A DNA stretch of 64,000 bases. Origin: Anagrus nilaparvatae. Taxonomy: Eukaryota > Arthropoda > Insecta > Hymenoptera > Mymaridae. A program made the position numbers and the translations under genes. A model generated the notes under the pieces. The model was given only the letters and a program-made list of their open reading frames with translations, ran no database searches and was not told the origin of the DNA. Numbering within the stretch: the stretch's first letter is position 1; every line of letters begins with the position of its first letter. Below are positions 12,690 to 24,870 of the stretch, in pieces. Location: positions 30,754,501-30,818,500 of the forward strand of contig JAKSXM010000007.1 of NCBI GenBank assembly GCA_022575985.1, read 5' to 3'.

Positions 12690-13450
12690 CTTTTTGTACA
12701 AGGACCTAAAAAATCATTACTGGGCCCTGACAGGGGCCTTATGTTATTTTTTGCCAAAATTTGTATGCAAAATTAAATTTTTCCAGATCAATCAAATTTA
12801 AATGAAAATAGTTGTCTTATCTGTTTCAAATTATAAAATTGGGCCCTGTGAGACCCATTTGGTGCTTTCGAAACCAGAAATTTTCTTTTGTCGTCATGTT
12901 TCCTCTATCATGACATGCACAGATTAAAAAAATTAGGAACATCTCAAAACATCGTATTTATTCGTACTAGGACCTGCAAAATCATTTTTGAGCCCTGACA
13001 GGGGCCTTATGTTTTTATTTTAGCCAAAATTATGTGCATAATTAATTTTTTCTTCATCATTAAAATTAAAAAAAAAAAGTTATTTAATCTGTTTTCAATT
13101 TTAAAATTGGGCCCTATGAGGTCCTTTTGATTATTTAGGGCCCAAAATCTGCTTTTATCATCAGATATCTCCCACCAAAACTTACATGCATTCAGAAGAA
13201 TAGGAAAAATTTGGAATATCTTTTTCATCATAAAAAACCTTAGAAAATCGATTTTTGGGCCTAAATACAAAAGGGCCTTATGTTTTTTTTTTGGCCCAAA
13301 ACGTATTTGAACGCCAAATTTCCTGCGAAATCCGAATTTAAAATAAAAAAATATACTTCCCATTTAAAATTTTAAAGTTGGTACCCGCGGGTCTTTTCTG
13401 TGCCTTAGGACCCAATATCTAATAACGCCATCAGATGTCCCCCTCAAAAC
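12690..13450. repeat. Degenerate tandem repeat, ~268-bp unit, about three copies
   Basis: 'ggccctgacaggggcctta' at about 12724 and 12993 (period about 268) and a more diverged unit near 13262, each followed by 'gccaaaat...' and 'ttggg(cc)c...tgaga/g'. The 118-codon open frame across the third unit is a by-product of the repeat. Confidence 0.7.
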
Positions 13451-14169
13451 CCTGAAACTTTTGTTCCAAACATTTTTTTCTATTTAACTTAGTTTTCAAG
13501 ATATTTAGGTGTATCTTTTAAAATGACTCACCCTGTATATGTTTTAGATACATATCATGAAAACAGCACCTGCGATTGCAAAAAGGCTGTCACGTCCTTA
13601 ACCCATTAAAATAAAAAAAGGAATTTCGGTTTAATAGGAATTCCTTGAGAAAAAATTAAAATAGTGCAGCGATGTGCCAGCATATGTAATTGTTAGTGAT
13701 CTTTGTCAACAGATATTGAAAACAGAAAAATTAAAAAAGCAAAGAAATTCAAAATAATAGAAAATTGAAGAAAATACAAGAAATCGATCTGGAGAATTTT
13801 TTCTCATTTTAAATTCTTATATAATTTTACTTTAAAATCAAAACATGTTCTTTAAATAATTTTTATGTTTATACTTTAAATTTTGTATCAACTTATTTCA
13901 ATCTTGTAACAATTATGTATTTAATTTGACAAGAATAAAATGACTACTACTACTACTACTACTACTACTATATATATGTTTTAAAATTAATTAATACATG
14001 AAAATTACTTAATTCTTTTTGTATACCATTTCCTGAACAGTCAGCATGCAGCTGACTCTAGGATCTTCAATTTAATTATATGTGTAATTGATTGATTGTA
14101 TAATGGTTTTAAGTAAATCAATAAATAAATATATAACAGAGCATTATTTCGTGAAAACATAAAAAAATT
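13451..14169. other. Unrecognised AT-rich sequence with a (TAC)n run
   Basis: No gene seen. A (TAC/ACT)n microsatellite occupies 13943-13970. Confidence 0.5.
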
Positions 14170-15560
14170 TAATTTTTTTTTACTAAAACTGATTTTTCTC
14201 AGAATCTAAGGGGTTTTTTGAAATGAGCTTTAGTTCAAATTATTCCTTGGAGAAAATGCTATCGATTTGACGTTTTTTTTTTTTTTTTAATTTGAGCTCT
14301 CGGTTCAGAAATACAACTGTTTGAAGCTAAGAAGTTTAATTTTAGAAACTCAAAATGTTGTTATTTTCGCCGCTTAATAACTTTTAACTTAATAATTTTT
14401 TGAATTTTTGGTTTTTCATGTTTTATGGGACAGCTTTCATATTTTATGGGACATTTATGGTTTTCCATAACGTTTTTTTGGCTAATTATAATGAGATTTA
14501 CAATGAACCATTTCAAAGCTAAGGTTATCGCCGAAATTTCATGTCCTATGCAACATTTCAATTGGATCGGCCATTTTTTTTAATTTCACCCGAAAAAAAA
14601 AGAGCATTTACCGCTATAAACATAAAATAGGCAATTTTAAACGGCCAAATCTGCTTAAAGATGAAACATTATAACAAAAAATTGAAATACAAATAATTTG
14701 TAATAAATGCTAAAAAATTTAGCTATTTAAAATAAAAAATGTTCACGCTGCTGGCCAAAAACTGAAAATGTTTTAAAAAATACACGATTTTACCCAACTT
14801 TAACAAGCCAAAACATAAACAATAATTACCCAATAGGGCCAAAAATGGCTGGACATATTTAGAAACAAGTGTTCTGACTTTTTACAAAAGGATTTTTTTT
14901 TCCAAGCACCTTAACCCAGATTGCGCTAAAAAATTGGCATGAAAATTTTGGAAAAAAAATTATTTTGCCCATAACATTTTGTTTGCTTATTTTAAACGGT
15001 TCTAGCTGGTCTCAAAATTTTCCCAAATTTACCATTTTGCAAAATGATACGAATCATTTTTTTTGTGAAAGTAATATTTTTTCAGATATTTACGCCAGAA
15101 CGATCCGGTTTCTTCATTTTTTATGAAACAACCATTTTCGCTATGTCATATCTCCTTTAATATTAATTATACAAAAATTAAAAAAAAATAAGTTTATTTG
15201 TCACCTTAAATACTTCATATTAGTAAAATATAATTTTTTTTGTAATACTATCAAATTTTAAGTAAAATTAAAAAAACTTTAAAAAATTAAAAATTTTTTT
15301 GGCAAGAATCACACTTTTCATTGCGCTATAACTCGGAAGGGGTGCATTTTTATGAAAAATTGCAATAAATGTTTTTTTGTTACAAAATGATAATTTATCG
15401 ATTGGTTAAGTTTTTTTAACCCCCCCCCCCCCCCGCCAAGAAGCCCCCCCACCCCAGGGCTTTTCCCCACTATCGGAAGTTGTTTACTTCGGTACTGGGC
15501 ACCTTTCTTAGCAAAATTCATGTTACTTCAAGTATCTGCTATCTACTTATAATTAGTCCT
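14170..15560. repeat. Long repeat block B (copy of block A)
   Basis: Direct-orientation relative of 9815-9990 plus 11460-12560, without the 1.5 kb in the middle. It ends in a C-run of about 14 (15421-15434) and 'cccactatcggaag'. Confidence 0.7.
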
Positions 15561-15610
15561 TCGAGATTTTACTTTACTGGAGTAAATTACCTTTACTGGA
15601 GTAAATATAT

Positions 15611-16134
15611 ACACGGAAAAAAATTCTAAGTTGTATTGACAAATAACTTTGTTGAAATATGCCAACAAAGTATTTGTTGAATTGTCATAGTTACTTAGTT
15701 GATTCAAACAGAGTGAAAATTTTGTTTAAAAAAAATTATTTTTTTATATTTTTTTATGTACTTTTATATATTTATTAATTTAAAATCTGTTAAAAAAAAT
15801 CGAAGAAAAATTTTGACTGCTACTGGGATCGAACCGAGTACCGCGGCTTCCGAGACAGCGTGATTATCCATTCTGCTAACAGGACACTTCGATTTAATAA
15901 AAAAATTTTAAGTACTATATGTTACAGATAATAATTTTCGAAATTATATGCAGAGTAAATTATGCATACCCAGTGAAATGCATATTTAAAAATAATAGTT
16001 AAAACTATCATAAATAATTTTTAAGAAATTCAACATTCAATTCAACGTTTAATCTTTCCATTCAACAACTTACAATACTAATCATATTTCAGTAACGTAA
16101 TACGTTCAGTTTGTCTTATAATTTTTTTACGTGT
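15611..16134 (-). mobile_element. Terminal-inverted-repeat element with tRNA-like core, copy 1
   Basis: It starts 'acacggaaaaaaatt' and ends 'tttttttacgtgt', short inverted termini. The first ~150 bp are nearly identical to 54463-54610. Read on the minus strand it contains a tRNA-like stretch (see next entry). No protein is encoded. It could be a MITE that swallowed a tRNA gene, or a SINE-like unit in an unusual frame. Confidence 0.6.
15813..15891 (-). ncRNA. tRNA-like pseudogene inside the element
   Basis: On the minus strand, 'GGTTCGATCCC' (plus 15825-15835) matches the pol III B box / T-loop. 'TAGCAGAATGGATAA' (about 15864-15880) matches an A box / D-arm, with an anticodon-arm-like stretch between. 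The acceptor stem does not close well, so this is a tRNA-derived sequence and not a functional tRNA gene. The paired copy is at 54709-54800. Confidence 0.6.
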
Positions 16135-17040
16135 ACTATTCTCAAAAAATTTCATCAAATAAGAAAATGGATATCGGCGGTCTTCAAAATATAAAAATAA
16201 AAATTTTTTCTAATTTTATTTTATTGAAAAAGTCATATTGGCTGTCTTTAACATGAAAAAAACTTCAAAAATTTCAATGTATATTGTCGGGTGTTTTACA
16301 TATGAATAAAATCAAAAAATTTCATTAAATAAGAAATGGATATCGGCTGTCTTAAAAATTCAAATCAAAAATAAAAAAATCCCCTGAAAGTTTCTTTAAA
16401 CTTTAATTTAAACTAACTTTTATGTATTTTCGACCATTCAATTATTCATAAATTGATCTGTAATAAAATCAAAAATATTGAATTTTTTGCAATCTTTCAT
16501 TTTAATATATATAGGATTAATATGTAATTAAAGAAAAAATTTTTGATATGTTTTCTTCGATACGAAAGATTGTAGAATTTAATTATAAGATATATTTATA
16601 TTTTCTGTAATGATTTATTTTTAATAATTATTAATATATTATAAATTATACCTAATTTTTTATTATTATTAATACATAATCATTTAAAAATTTTTTTGTA
16701 AATAAAATTAATGGTATAAAACTAATTGTGTTTTTGAAAAAATTTTTGAGTCAAATTGAATTACTTATTAATCACACATGATTAAATTTATTACAATTAA
16801 TAACATGTGATAAAAAGATTAAAAAATTAATGCAAATGATCAACAAAAAAAAATTAGAAGAATATGAAATTTAAGATTTTAATTTATTATTGACTAAGAA
16901 ATTCATCATTGATTAGCCACATTTTGATAAATAAACAAAAAATTTAATTCTATAGAAAAATTCATATTGATTGTCTACAATATCAGTTGTGATGTACATG
17001 AAAATAGAAAATATTCAAATATTAATCGTCTACAATATGA
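16135..17040. other. AT-rich sequence with short degenerate repeats
   Basis: 'ggatatcggcggtcttcaaaat'-like motifs recur near 16168, 16235 and 16340. No gene is recognised. The right half may be the body of the Helitron-like element that ends at 17382. Confidence 0.35.
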
Positions 17041-17049
17041 AAATATTAA

Positions 17050-17382
17050 ATTTCTTTTTGCCCTCCCGGGCGTAAAACTCGTGTTTAAAGAATTTTCTGA
17101 ACTCGTTCTACGCCTAGGTAGGCAAAAAATAGTGTAAGCATCATGGGCGAAATACTTTAGACACGAGCGTGAACACTTATCACTCGTGCCCGGCTTCGCC
17201 GAGCACTCGTGTTAGTGCTCACGCTAGTGCCGAAACCTTTACGCCCTTGATACTTAAAATACTATTTTAATCGGGTGTAACTAAATTTATTGCAATTAAC
17301 CAGATATTATTAAAATATAAAAAAATTAATGCACAAGATTTTTTACTTGGTTAGGCCGAGCATCGGGAGGCCAATCAGCTAG
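17050..17382 (+). mobile_element. Helitron-like 3' end, family Z
   Basis: The end at 17379-17382 is CTAG followed by T, preceded by a 12-nt spacer and the hairpin CCGA-gca-TCGG (17356-17366), a Helitron-type 3' terminus unlike families X and Y. Upstream, 17050-17260 holds a GC-richer palindromic patch ('gggcgtaaa' ... 'tttacgccc', and 'cggcttcgccga' flanked by 'cactcgtg'). The 5' end is not defined and no coding capacity is seen. Confidence 0.5.
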
Positions 17383-17394
17383 TGTTTTTTTAAA

Positions 17395-18110
17395 GTTTAA
17401 ACATTTTTTATTAAAATTTATAATTATTTTGACAGTTTATAATATTAAATTAAAAAATTAATATTTAAAATTGTTTTATAAATTTTTTATAAACACGCGG
17501 CAGATACTGCAGAGCAAAAATGAATCGATTATGATAAAATCGAAGACGAAATTTTTAGAAGATTGTATAATAAAATGAGAAAATCATTATATTAATTATT
17601 TATATTTAATTATAATGAAGAATACACAAAATTTTATTAAAAATTAATTATTTTAAAAGATAAACTCTTTCCTGAGGAATTGCCCCCACCACAAGCCACG
17701 TGATACACGCTTTACGCAGTTTATTTTACTTTATTTATTTAATATATTAATTTATTTAAAATAAAATACTTGATAAATCATTTGTAAATAACTAATATTT
17801 TTATATTTAATGAATAAAAATAATTTTAAACGTTACTACATAGCTGTAGTACTATTCCATACTAATGTAAGTCACACAGAGAATGATTTAGGGAGATTCC
17901 TTAGGAAAGAGTTAACTAATAATAAAAATTAAATAACGCGCGAGAGTATATGTGACAGAGAACTTCTTGTATTCTATACCGCTAGCACCCAATAAAAAAT
18001 ATAATTCACGCGCATGACAAAATCTACCAGACCAATCAAAACACACCAACATAAATCGAGGAACAAATCTGATCACGTCTCTCCTTTAGAGTTATAGAAC
18101 CAAATTTTTT
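17395..18110 (-). mobile_element. Helitron-like family X fragment, interrupted
   Basis: It matches 48474-48768 plus 50696-50784 and 8880-9100: 'aaacattttttattaaaattta', 'actgcagag(c)aaaaatgaatcg', 'aaatcgaagacgaaattttt' and 'taacgcgcgagagtat'. The hairpin-CTAG end is missing. A separate element (17663-17914) sits inside. Confidence 0.6.
17663..17914. mobile_element. Short TIR element nested in Helitron X
   Basis: Inverted termini 'actctttcctgagga' and 'tccttaggaaagagt'. It separates 'ttttaaaagataa' from 'taataataaaaatta', which are nearly adjacent in the related copy at 9085-9110. The implied target duplication is TAA, compatible with a PIF/Harbinger-type MITE, though the exact boundary is ambiguous by a few bases. 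Confidence 0.5.
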
Positions 18111-18433
18111 TGAAAATCTAATTTATTTTTGTTTTAACGTCTGTAGTAATATCTAAATAAATAATGGCACTTGACGACCTTAACAAATTAATTAAATGAA
18201 GGTATGTTAAATTAGAAACTTAAGAAGTCAAGTTTCAATTTCGCTCAATGTTTGGATTCATAATATTTATAATATTTGTTATAACATTTTTAATAGTCTA
18301 TTTAATTTTAGAAAAATTTAAGAGAATTTTTTGAAAGAATACAGATAAAAAAGTAATATGATTTGCGGGCATAAAAAAGTAATATTAATTTTTTTGAGGT
18401 ATCAATATCAATTTTTGTGCCACGTATATATAT
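18111..18433. other. AT-rich, nothing recognised
   Basis: Spacer between the Helitron X fragment and the palindromic element. No gene seen. Confidence 0.4.
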
Positions 18434-19246
18434 GTTACCGTTAAAGTCCGCTCTCCCGATAATGTTAACATTAACCAGTTAAAGTTAACTTTAGCGAAGC
18501 GTTTTCGTTAAAGTCCACGAAGACGATTAAAATGAATAAAAATACAACATTAACGGGTGTGTATACGATAAAGTTAACTTTAACCAATCCTTGTCAGTTA
18601 AAGTCCATGAAAGTGGTTTAGCATTCTAAAAAAAATTTGTATTATAATATATTATATACTACTCTGGCTATAAGGCATCCAAGGATTTAGGTTAGGCTAC
18701 TTTTTTAAAAATGCATTTCTTGGGACCAGTAATCGATCCTAGTTATAACACGCCCCTAGGGTTAGGTTAGGCTATTTTTTTTTAAAGGCATTTTCACGCA
18801 GTAAGGCATTCCCTAGAATTAGGGCAAGGTGGGCTTAAGAACCCATGCGCAAATTTGTAAACAATACTGTGACAATGCCTTAAAAAAAAATAGCCTAACC
18901 TAACCCTTGGGGTGTCTTATAACTAGGATTGGTTACTGATCCTAAGAAATGCATTTTTAAAAGAGTAGCCTAACCATAGAGATGTTTCACAATATCTTTA
19001 TGAGCCTAACCTAAGCCCTGAGAGTACCTTATAGCGATATAATACAAACTCGAACTCATCAAACCGCTTTCATGGACTTTAACTAACAAGGATTGGTTAA
19101 AGTTAACTTTAACGAACATGATGCCGCTAATGTTATATTTTTATTCATTTTAATCGTCTTCATGGACTTTAACGAAAACGCTTCCCTAAAGTTAACTTTA
19201 ACTGGTTAATGTTAACTTTATCGGGAGAGCGGACTCTAACGGTAAC
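18434..19246. mobile_element. 813-bp near-perfect palindromic element
   Basis: The termini 'gttaccgttaaagtcc' and 'ggactctaacggtaac' are inverted. The symmetry continues almost to the centre (about 18800-18860), with 'aaagttaactttaacc' blocks and inner 'ggttaggttaggct' / 'agcctaacctaacc' blocks. It lies in a (TA)n tract. It is non-coding and of unknown superfamily. Arms differ by a few substitutions and one small indel. Confidence 0.75.
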
Positions 19247-19260
19247 ATATATATATATAT

Positions 19261-20717
19261 ATATATATGTAGATGGGCATATCTCAGCAAATGGTTACAA
19301 TCCTAATTTTTTAGAATAAATTGCATTTACAAAGCACAATAATGGCATTCGGATAGCAGTTTAAAAAACAATAAAAATTAAGATTTTCTTTGCGTAACTT
19401 AGTTTTAAGCTACGGCGTTCAATAAATAAGACTTTAAAATTTGATGATATATTTAAAAAATAAAACTATTTCTCATAAATACTTGAAAAAATAAAGAGAT
19501 ACATTAGAGTAAATTTCATTTTTTATACCATGTTAACTTTTGATTTTTTTGAAAAATTAAAGATTTAACTTTGGGTTTAACACACTGCGTTAAGTTGACT
19601 AAGCTCCCTGAAATCTTAAATCTTGTTGCCAATATAAAACATAAAATTTAGTTATATATCAACACTATTTAAACGAATTTTATATTTTTACATTTTAAAT
19701 GGTTTAAGTTTGCAAAAAATTTCGAATTTAATCAAGAAACAAATAAAACCTTTCAAATTAGTTTTAGGATTTTTTTTTCAAAATGTACAATTCTTGAAAT
19801 ATAGTTATTAATGATCGATGAAGTAAGACTGACGACAACAAAATTTATATTTTCTATGTAAAGTACAAGAATCAAATCAAAAACACATATCCTTTTAGCT
19901 CTAAGAAATAAATATACAAAACCCTTTCATGTTTATTATTTTTATAGGTTATTAGTAAAGAAATTTTCTAAATTTTGCGATAAATTATATATAAAAAAGA
20001 CATTTTTGTATAACACGTATTAAGTTAAGCCATGTCGTTTTTTTTAACTGAAACCTAATAATATTTCGCTTAAGATGGCAGGTCGTACCCGAAGGAAAAA
20101 AGGTGTCTTTTTCTGAATAGGTTTTCGGGTAGAAATAATTAAGAAAATTTTTTCAAAATTGGCACTTTATTATAAGTTGCTAAACATTTTTTTTTCATAA
20201 TGGCGAAGAGTACAGGTGCTCAAAGTGAGGCCTCACTTTTTATTGTGTACAATATAACTCAAAAATAATTGAGATATCTTTCTAATTTTTTGGCTATACT
20301 TTTAAAATACAATTATCTTATGTATTGATGGATTCAAATTTCGGAAAATGGAAAATTGTGAAAATTATTTAATTTAATTTAATTTTTTTGCAGTAATTAA
20401 ATAAATTATTAATTTATAAATGCTATTTTATAAAAAGGCAAATAGTTTTACGTCATTTTCTCTGTATCGATAAAAATACGAAAAACTTAACTAGATTACC
20501 AACAAAATATTAGGGCTTCGAATCTCTTCAACGCCGATATTTCATAATAATTAACGAAGTTGAATAAAAAGTTGAATAGAAAAAAATTATGCACTAAGAT
20601 TATCCAAAAATAAAAATTAAAAAAATAATTAAAAATAAATAAAATTAGGGTTTTTTCTATTTTTGAAGGGGAAAATTTTTTAGATAAAAATTTTCGTAAC
20701 ATCAAATACACTTTGAC
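19261..20717. other. AT-rich stretch without recognised genes
   Basis: No repeat shared with the rest of the window was recognised, and no gene-like open frame. The 71-codon minus-strand frame at 20711-20496 is composed almost only of F/L/I/N/K and is not credible. Confidence 0.4.
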
Positions 20718-22510
20718 TTAGTGAGCAAATTGATTCGCTCTCTGAAGTTGCACACAACACATTTTTACGTACAAGACTTGATAAAGCACTTGACAACAAC
20801 CGCGACATTTGGCGAAAAATGAGACAATTAGGATTGCTACCTACCCCTCGCAGTGATCCTCATTGATTTTCTCCGGATGATCTCAATGTTTATTTTGCCG
20901 GAGTCTCAACCTTAATAACAGTAAATATTTATGAAACTAATGAGTTGATTACTTCAACATCCAGTGATAAGTTTAGTTTTACTGAGGTAACCTTAAAAGA
21001 TGTAATTCTGGAAGTAGCCCATTTCTCATCACAGACTACTGGTAATGATGGCATACCTCATAAGATAGTTGCAAAGTCACTTCTTGTTCTTGGCCCACTT
21101 TTGGTCAATCTCTTTAATGCATCTCTATCAGATGGGCCTTTCCTACGGCTTGGAAAAAATTACTGTTACTAGCTATTAAAAAGACTTCTGTTTCATCTAC
21201 ACCATCAGATTTCCGTCCTGCTGTTCTCCTTTGTTCCTTGACAAAAGTACAAAGTGAAAAACTAGTACATGATCAGATAACCAATTATATTGGACAGAAC
21301 AAGTTGATTGGCCCATTACAGATTTCAGACCATACAGTAGTACAGAAACAGCTTTACCAAAATTAACAGAGGACATTAGGTTTGGTAAAAGTAAAAGATT
21401 AGTAACGATACTACTGCAGTTTGACTTCAGCAAGGCGTTTGACTCCGTAGCTCCTTTAAAGTTAATAGTCAAATTAAAATGGGTTTCTCAAAGTACTTGC
21501 TTGTGTCAAATATGGCTGTGGATCAAATCTTGTCTCCAAGGTAGACAGTTTCAAGTTACTACAGAGACATCCTCCTATAATCCCCTTGGAGTCAATCATG
21601 ATGTTGTACAGGGATCAGTACTGGGCCCCCCCTTGTTCTCCCTCTATATTAATGATGTTAAGCAACATCTAGATGCAGACATCCATCGTCTTTTATATGC
21701 TGACGACTTGCAAATTTATGTATAAGTTTCTCCTGTGGAAATAAATGACGCATTACAAAAACTTTCATCAGCGTCCAATAACATCAATATTTGGTCCAAA
21801 AACGTATCCCTGAGACTTAACCTGAAAATGACAAAAGCTATATATTTTGGCACTAGCCATTTTGGCTAGAAACTAAATCTACTTGGTGTGGTTGTAAATG
21901 ATGGAGTCACTGTACCTTTCACTAGTGAAGTTACAAGTCTGGGAGTAATTCTAGACATATTTCACCTGTGAGTAAAAAAGTTAATAGAGTACTTTACACA
22001 CTTCGATTTATTAGGCAGTGCACAAACGAAGATTTACGAATTAAACTTATACAAGCAATATTGGTACCCCACTTAGATTACTGCTCTGTTTTATACCTAG
22101 ACTGATCGACAAATCTGAAAGACAGAATACAAAGATTGAGTAATACATGTTTAAGATATATCTATGGATTTGGCAGCGACACACGTATTACTCCTCCAAG
22201 AGACAAATTAGGGTGGTTGACCACTAATAATCGTAGGTTATATTTTACATCCATCATTATATATAAAATTCTTCTCTTTCGACAGCCAGAATATTGGACT
22301 CACATTTTTAAAAAGTACATTCCTAAAGAAACAGCCAGAGGTGAGTTAATAACACACAGGTTGACTAAATCCAAACCTGAAAAGTGGCGTGGGGACCCCT
22401 CATTCCAAGTACAAGGAGAAAAAGCTGAAATTCTCTCCCTTCATAAATACGATTCCTTCCTTCGATCAACTCCTTTAAAACAAGTTTATTTAAGTACTTG
22501 AAAAGTTCTA
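20718..22510 (+). pseudogene. LINE ORF2 reverse transcriptase, decayed copy
   Basis: Same family type as 6482-8430 but a different, more decayed subfamily. Order of motifs: 'NRDIWRKMRQLGLLP' (near 20800), 'TGNDGIPHKIVAKSL' (near 21040), a damaged 'FDFSKAFDS' block (near 21420), 'VVQGSVLGPPLF' (near 21605), 'LLYADDLQIYV' (near 21692, RT active site), 'LGVILD' (near 21940), 'VPHLDYCSV' (near 22065) and an open 121-residue C-terminal part (22136-22501). At least five stops or frameshifts separate these. It has no endonuclease or ORF1, and the 3' UTR probably runs to about 22620. Confidence 0.85.
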
Positions 22511-22650
22511 GTCATACATATAAAGTTTCGGTCTTTTAACAATATTTTATCAGGACTGAAATGCATTAATGTTACCAAAAATTCACTATTCTTTCACTAT
22601 ATGTTACTTATAGTTGCTATGAGTAAGTATATATATATATATATATACTA

Positions 22651-23330
22651 CTAGCAAAAGTTGGAGGGGGGGGGCTCCGCCCCCCCTGTGTCACATTTCC
22701 TTCTGTTTGTGTTACTTCAAAAAATCATTTTTCATTGCAAATTTATAATTATGCAAACACATTCAGATTTTTCGAATGAGACTCAGTCCCTCCTGTTCAG
22801 ATTTACTTCAATACTTTTCTGTTGCTTAAAAAAATCATGTTTCTCTACAAAATTATAATTATGCAAACACATTCAAACTATTCAGAGCAGCGTAGGTGAA
22901 ACATTAATGAAAAATTATAGGTTCTGATTGATTCTCTAGTTATAATAGAGAAAATAAAAAAATTTAACTTAGTACGTATAAATTAGTGCCAAATTAAGTA
23001 ATACTAATTGTGACAGTAAAATTTAATCATATTTTTTAGATATTTCACTTTTTAAGCAAATTTACAAAAAATTTTATATATCCTAAAAATAGTAAAAATT
23101 GAATGTCTCCAAAAGTAAGAAATCTGAGTCAGAAAACTATAGCCTATGTTATCCGAATACTTTTATTCTTTATTATGACACTGGTTTCATATCAAGTGGT
23201 TCGGCGGTTCTTGAGTCATTAGGGTACAGACAAACAGACAAACAGACAAACAAACAAATATATAATATACAATAATATAATAAAAACAAACAAATAATAT
23301 AATATACTATACCCTAAAATTTGAGTTGAA
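22651..23330 (-). mobile_element. Helitron-like element, family Y, copy 1
   Basis: On the minus strand it ends in a G/C hairpin (GGGGGG-cggag-CCCCCC), the 11-nt spacer 'tccaacttttg', CTAG, then T. The other side runs through '(gacaaaca)n' into an AT tract. Non-coding. A 65-codon open frame over the 3' end is not a gene. Confidence 0.65.
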
Positions 23331-23341
23331 TATATATAATA

Positions 23342-24870
23342 CTAGCAAAAGTTGGAGGGGGGGGCTCCGCCCCCCCCCCCTGTATTGCATTTACTTCTGT
23401 TTCTGTTGCTTAAGAAAATCATTTCACTGCACATTTATAATTATGCAAACACATTAAGAGTTTTCAGAGGAGATTCAACCCTAGTTCTGTCCCCAGTAAA
23501 GTTATAATTATTAATTACGGAAAATTATTTGAAAAGGTATTTGAGAGACCCAAAGAAAATTTATTTTTTATGCAATCGACGTGTTTCTCCCGCACGAACA
23601 GAATCTATAGCATTTTAGTCTTAATATCTCGTGTACTATTTTGTTAATCTAGACTTAGAGACTTCAAGACCTATTATGAATCATGTTAGTCAGCTAGTGA
23701 TTTCATAATTTAAACTTCGCGTTATTAACTGGATATGCAATTTTTCCGGTAATTTTTGATCTAGAGAATTTAGGACCTCATAATAAAAATTTATCAAATA
23801 ATTTTCAGAGGGGCGTCTTTATAGTCATAATAGTTTGTAGCGTAAACAATATAAATTGCAAATAATACAGTCATTTTTAAATAAAAAATCGTACATTTGA
23901 CTCCTGGATATGCAAAATCTAGTTTTTCAGAGGGTTCTAATTTTTCGTTAATGATAAACTCGATTAACTAATTTGTAAAAAAATTAATTTATGATACAAC
24001 AATCATGTTTTTGTTTTCTGAATAGTAAAGAATCTATAAAATTTCCTAAATTTTTCTCTATTTTTTTTATTTTACTGCAAATTATCGAAAAAATTTTTCA
24101 GACTTCAAAAAAATTTTACACATTTTTAAAGAAGCGTCCGTTTTTTATGCAAATATAAGTGAATACGTATAAATTAGTGAGGAATCGAGTAATACCAATT
24201 TCGACAGTAAAATTTTATTTTATTTAGAAGTTATTTCACTTTTTAATCAAATTTTCAAAAAATTTTATTTTTTCCAAAAATAGTAAAAATTGAATACCTC
24301 CAAAAGTATGGTAACTGACTTCCAAAACTATGGCTTATATCACCTGCTGACTTTTTCTCTATATTTTGACACTTCATTTTGACATTGATTCAACCCTGGT
24401 GATGAAACACATACAGACACAGACCCACAAATAGATGATTATAAATACCACAAAAAATAAAAAAATTAAAAAAAATTTTCCGGCCAGCTTCAAAAATATT
24501 TTATAAAATTTTAAAGATACCTCCGTTTTGAGTAAAAATTTAAGAGAATACGCAAGAATTGGTGCCAAATCGAATACTACAAAGTTTTACAATAAAATTT
24601 TTCGATTGTCTCAAGATATTTTAATTTTTGTTCAAAATTTTAAAAAATTTTATCAAGTTCAAAAACACTAAAAATTGAATATCTCCAAAAGTACGATAGC
24701 TGAATCGCAAAACTATGGCCTATGTCACTCGCGGACATATTTTCTTTAATTTGACACCGGTTTTATGTAATTTCGATCACTGGTTTGACCCTGATGATAA
24801 TACACACACACAGACACACAGACACACAGACACACAGACGCACAAATAAATTTTCAAATATATATAGTAG
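23342..24870 (-). mobile_element. Helitron-like element, family Y, copy 2
   Basis: Same 3' end (CTAG at 23342-23345 on the plus strand as read). The body is an inverted relative of 25340-26855. The distal end carries '(acacacag)n', 'aaattttcaaatatatatagta' and a (GATAA)n tract (24873-24921). No protein is encoded. Confidence 0.65.

Noticed and set aside
15813..15891. Functional tRNA gene
   Set aside because: B box is good but the acceptor stem does not close and the second copy has a diverged B box and an internal duplication.
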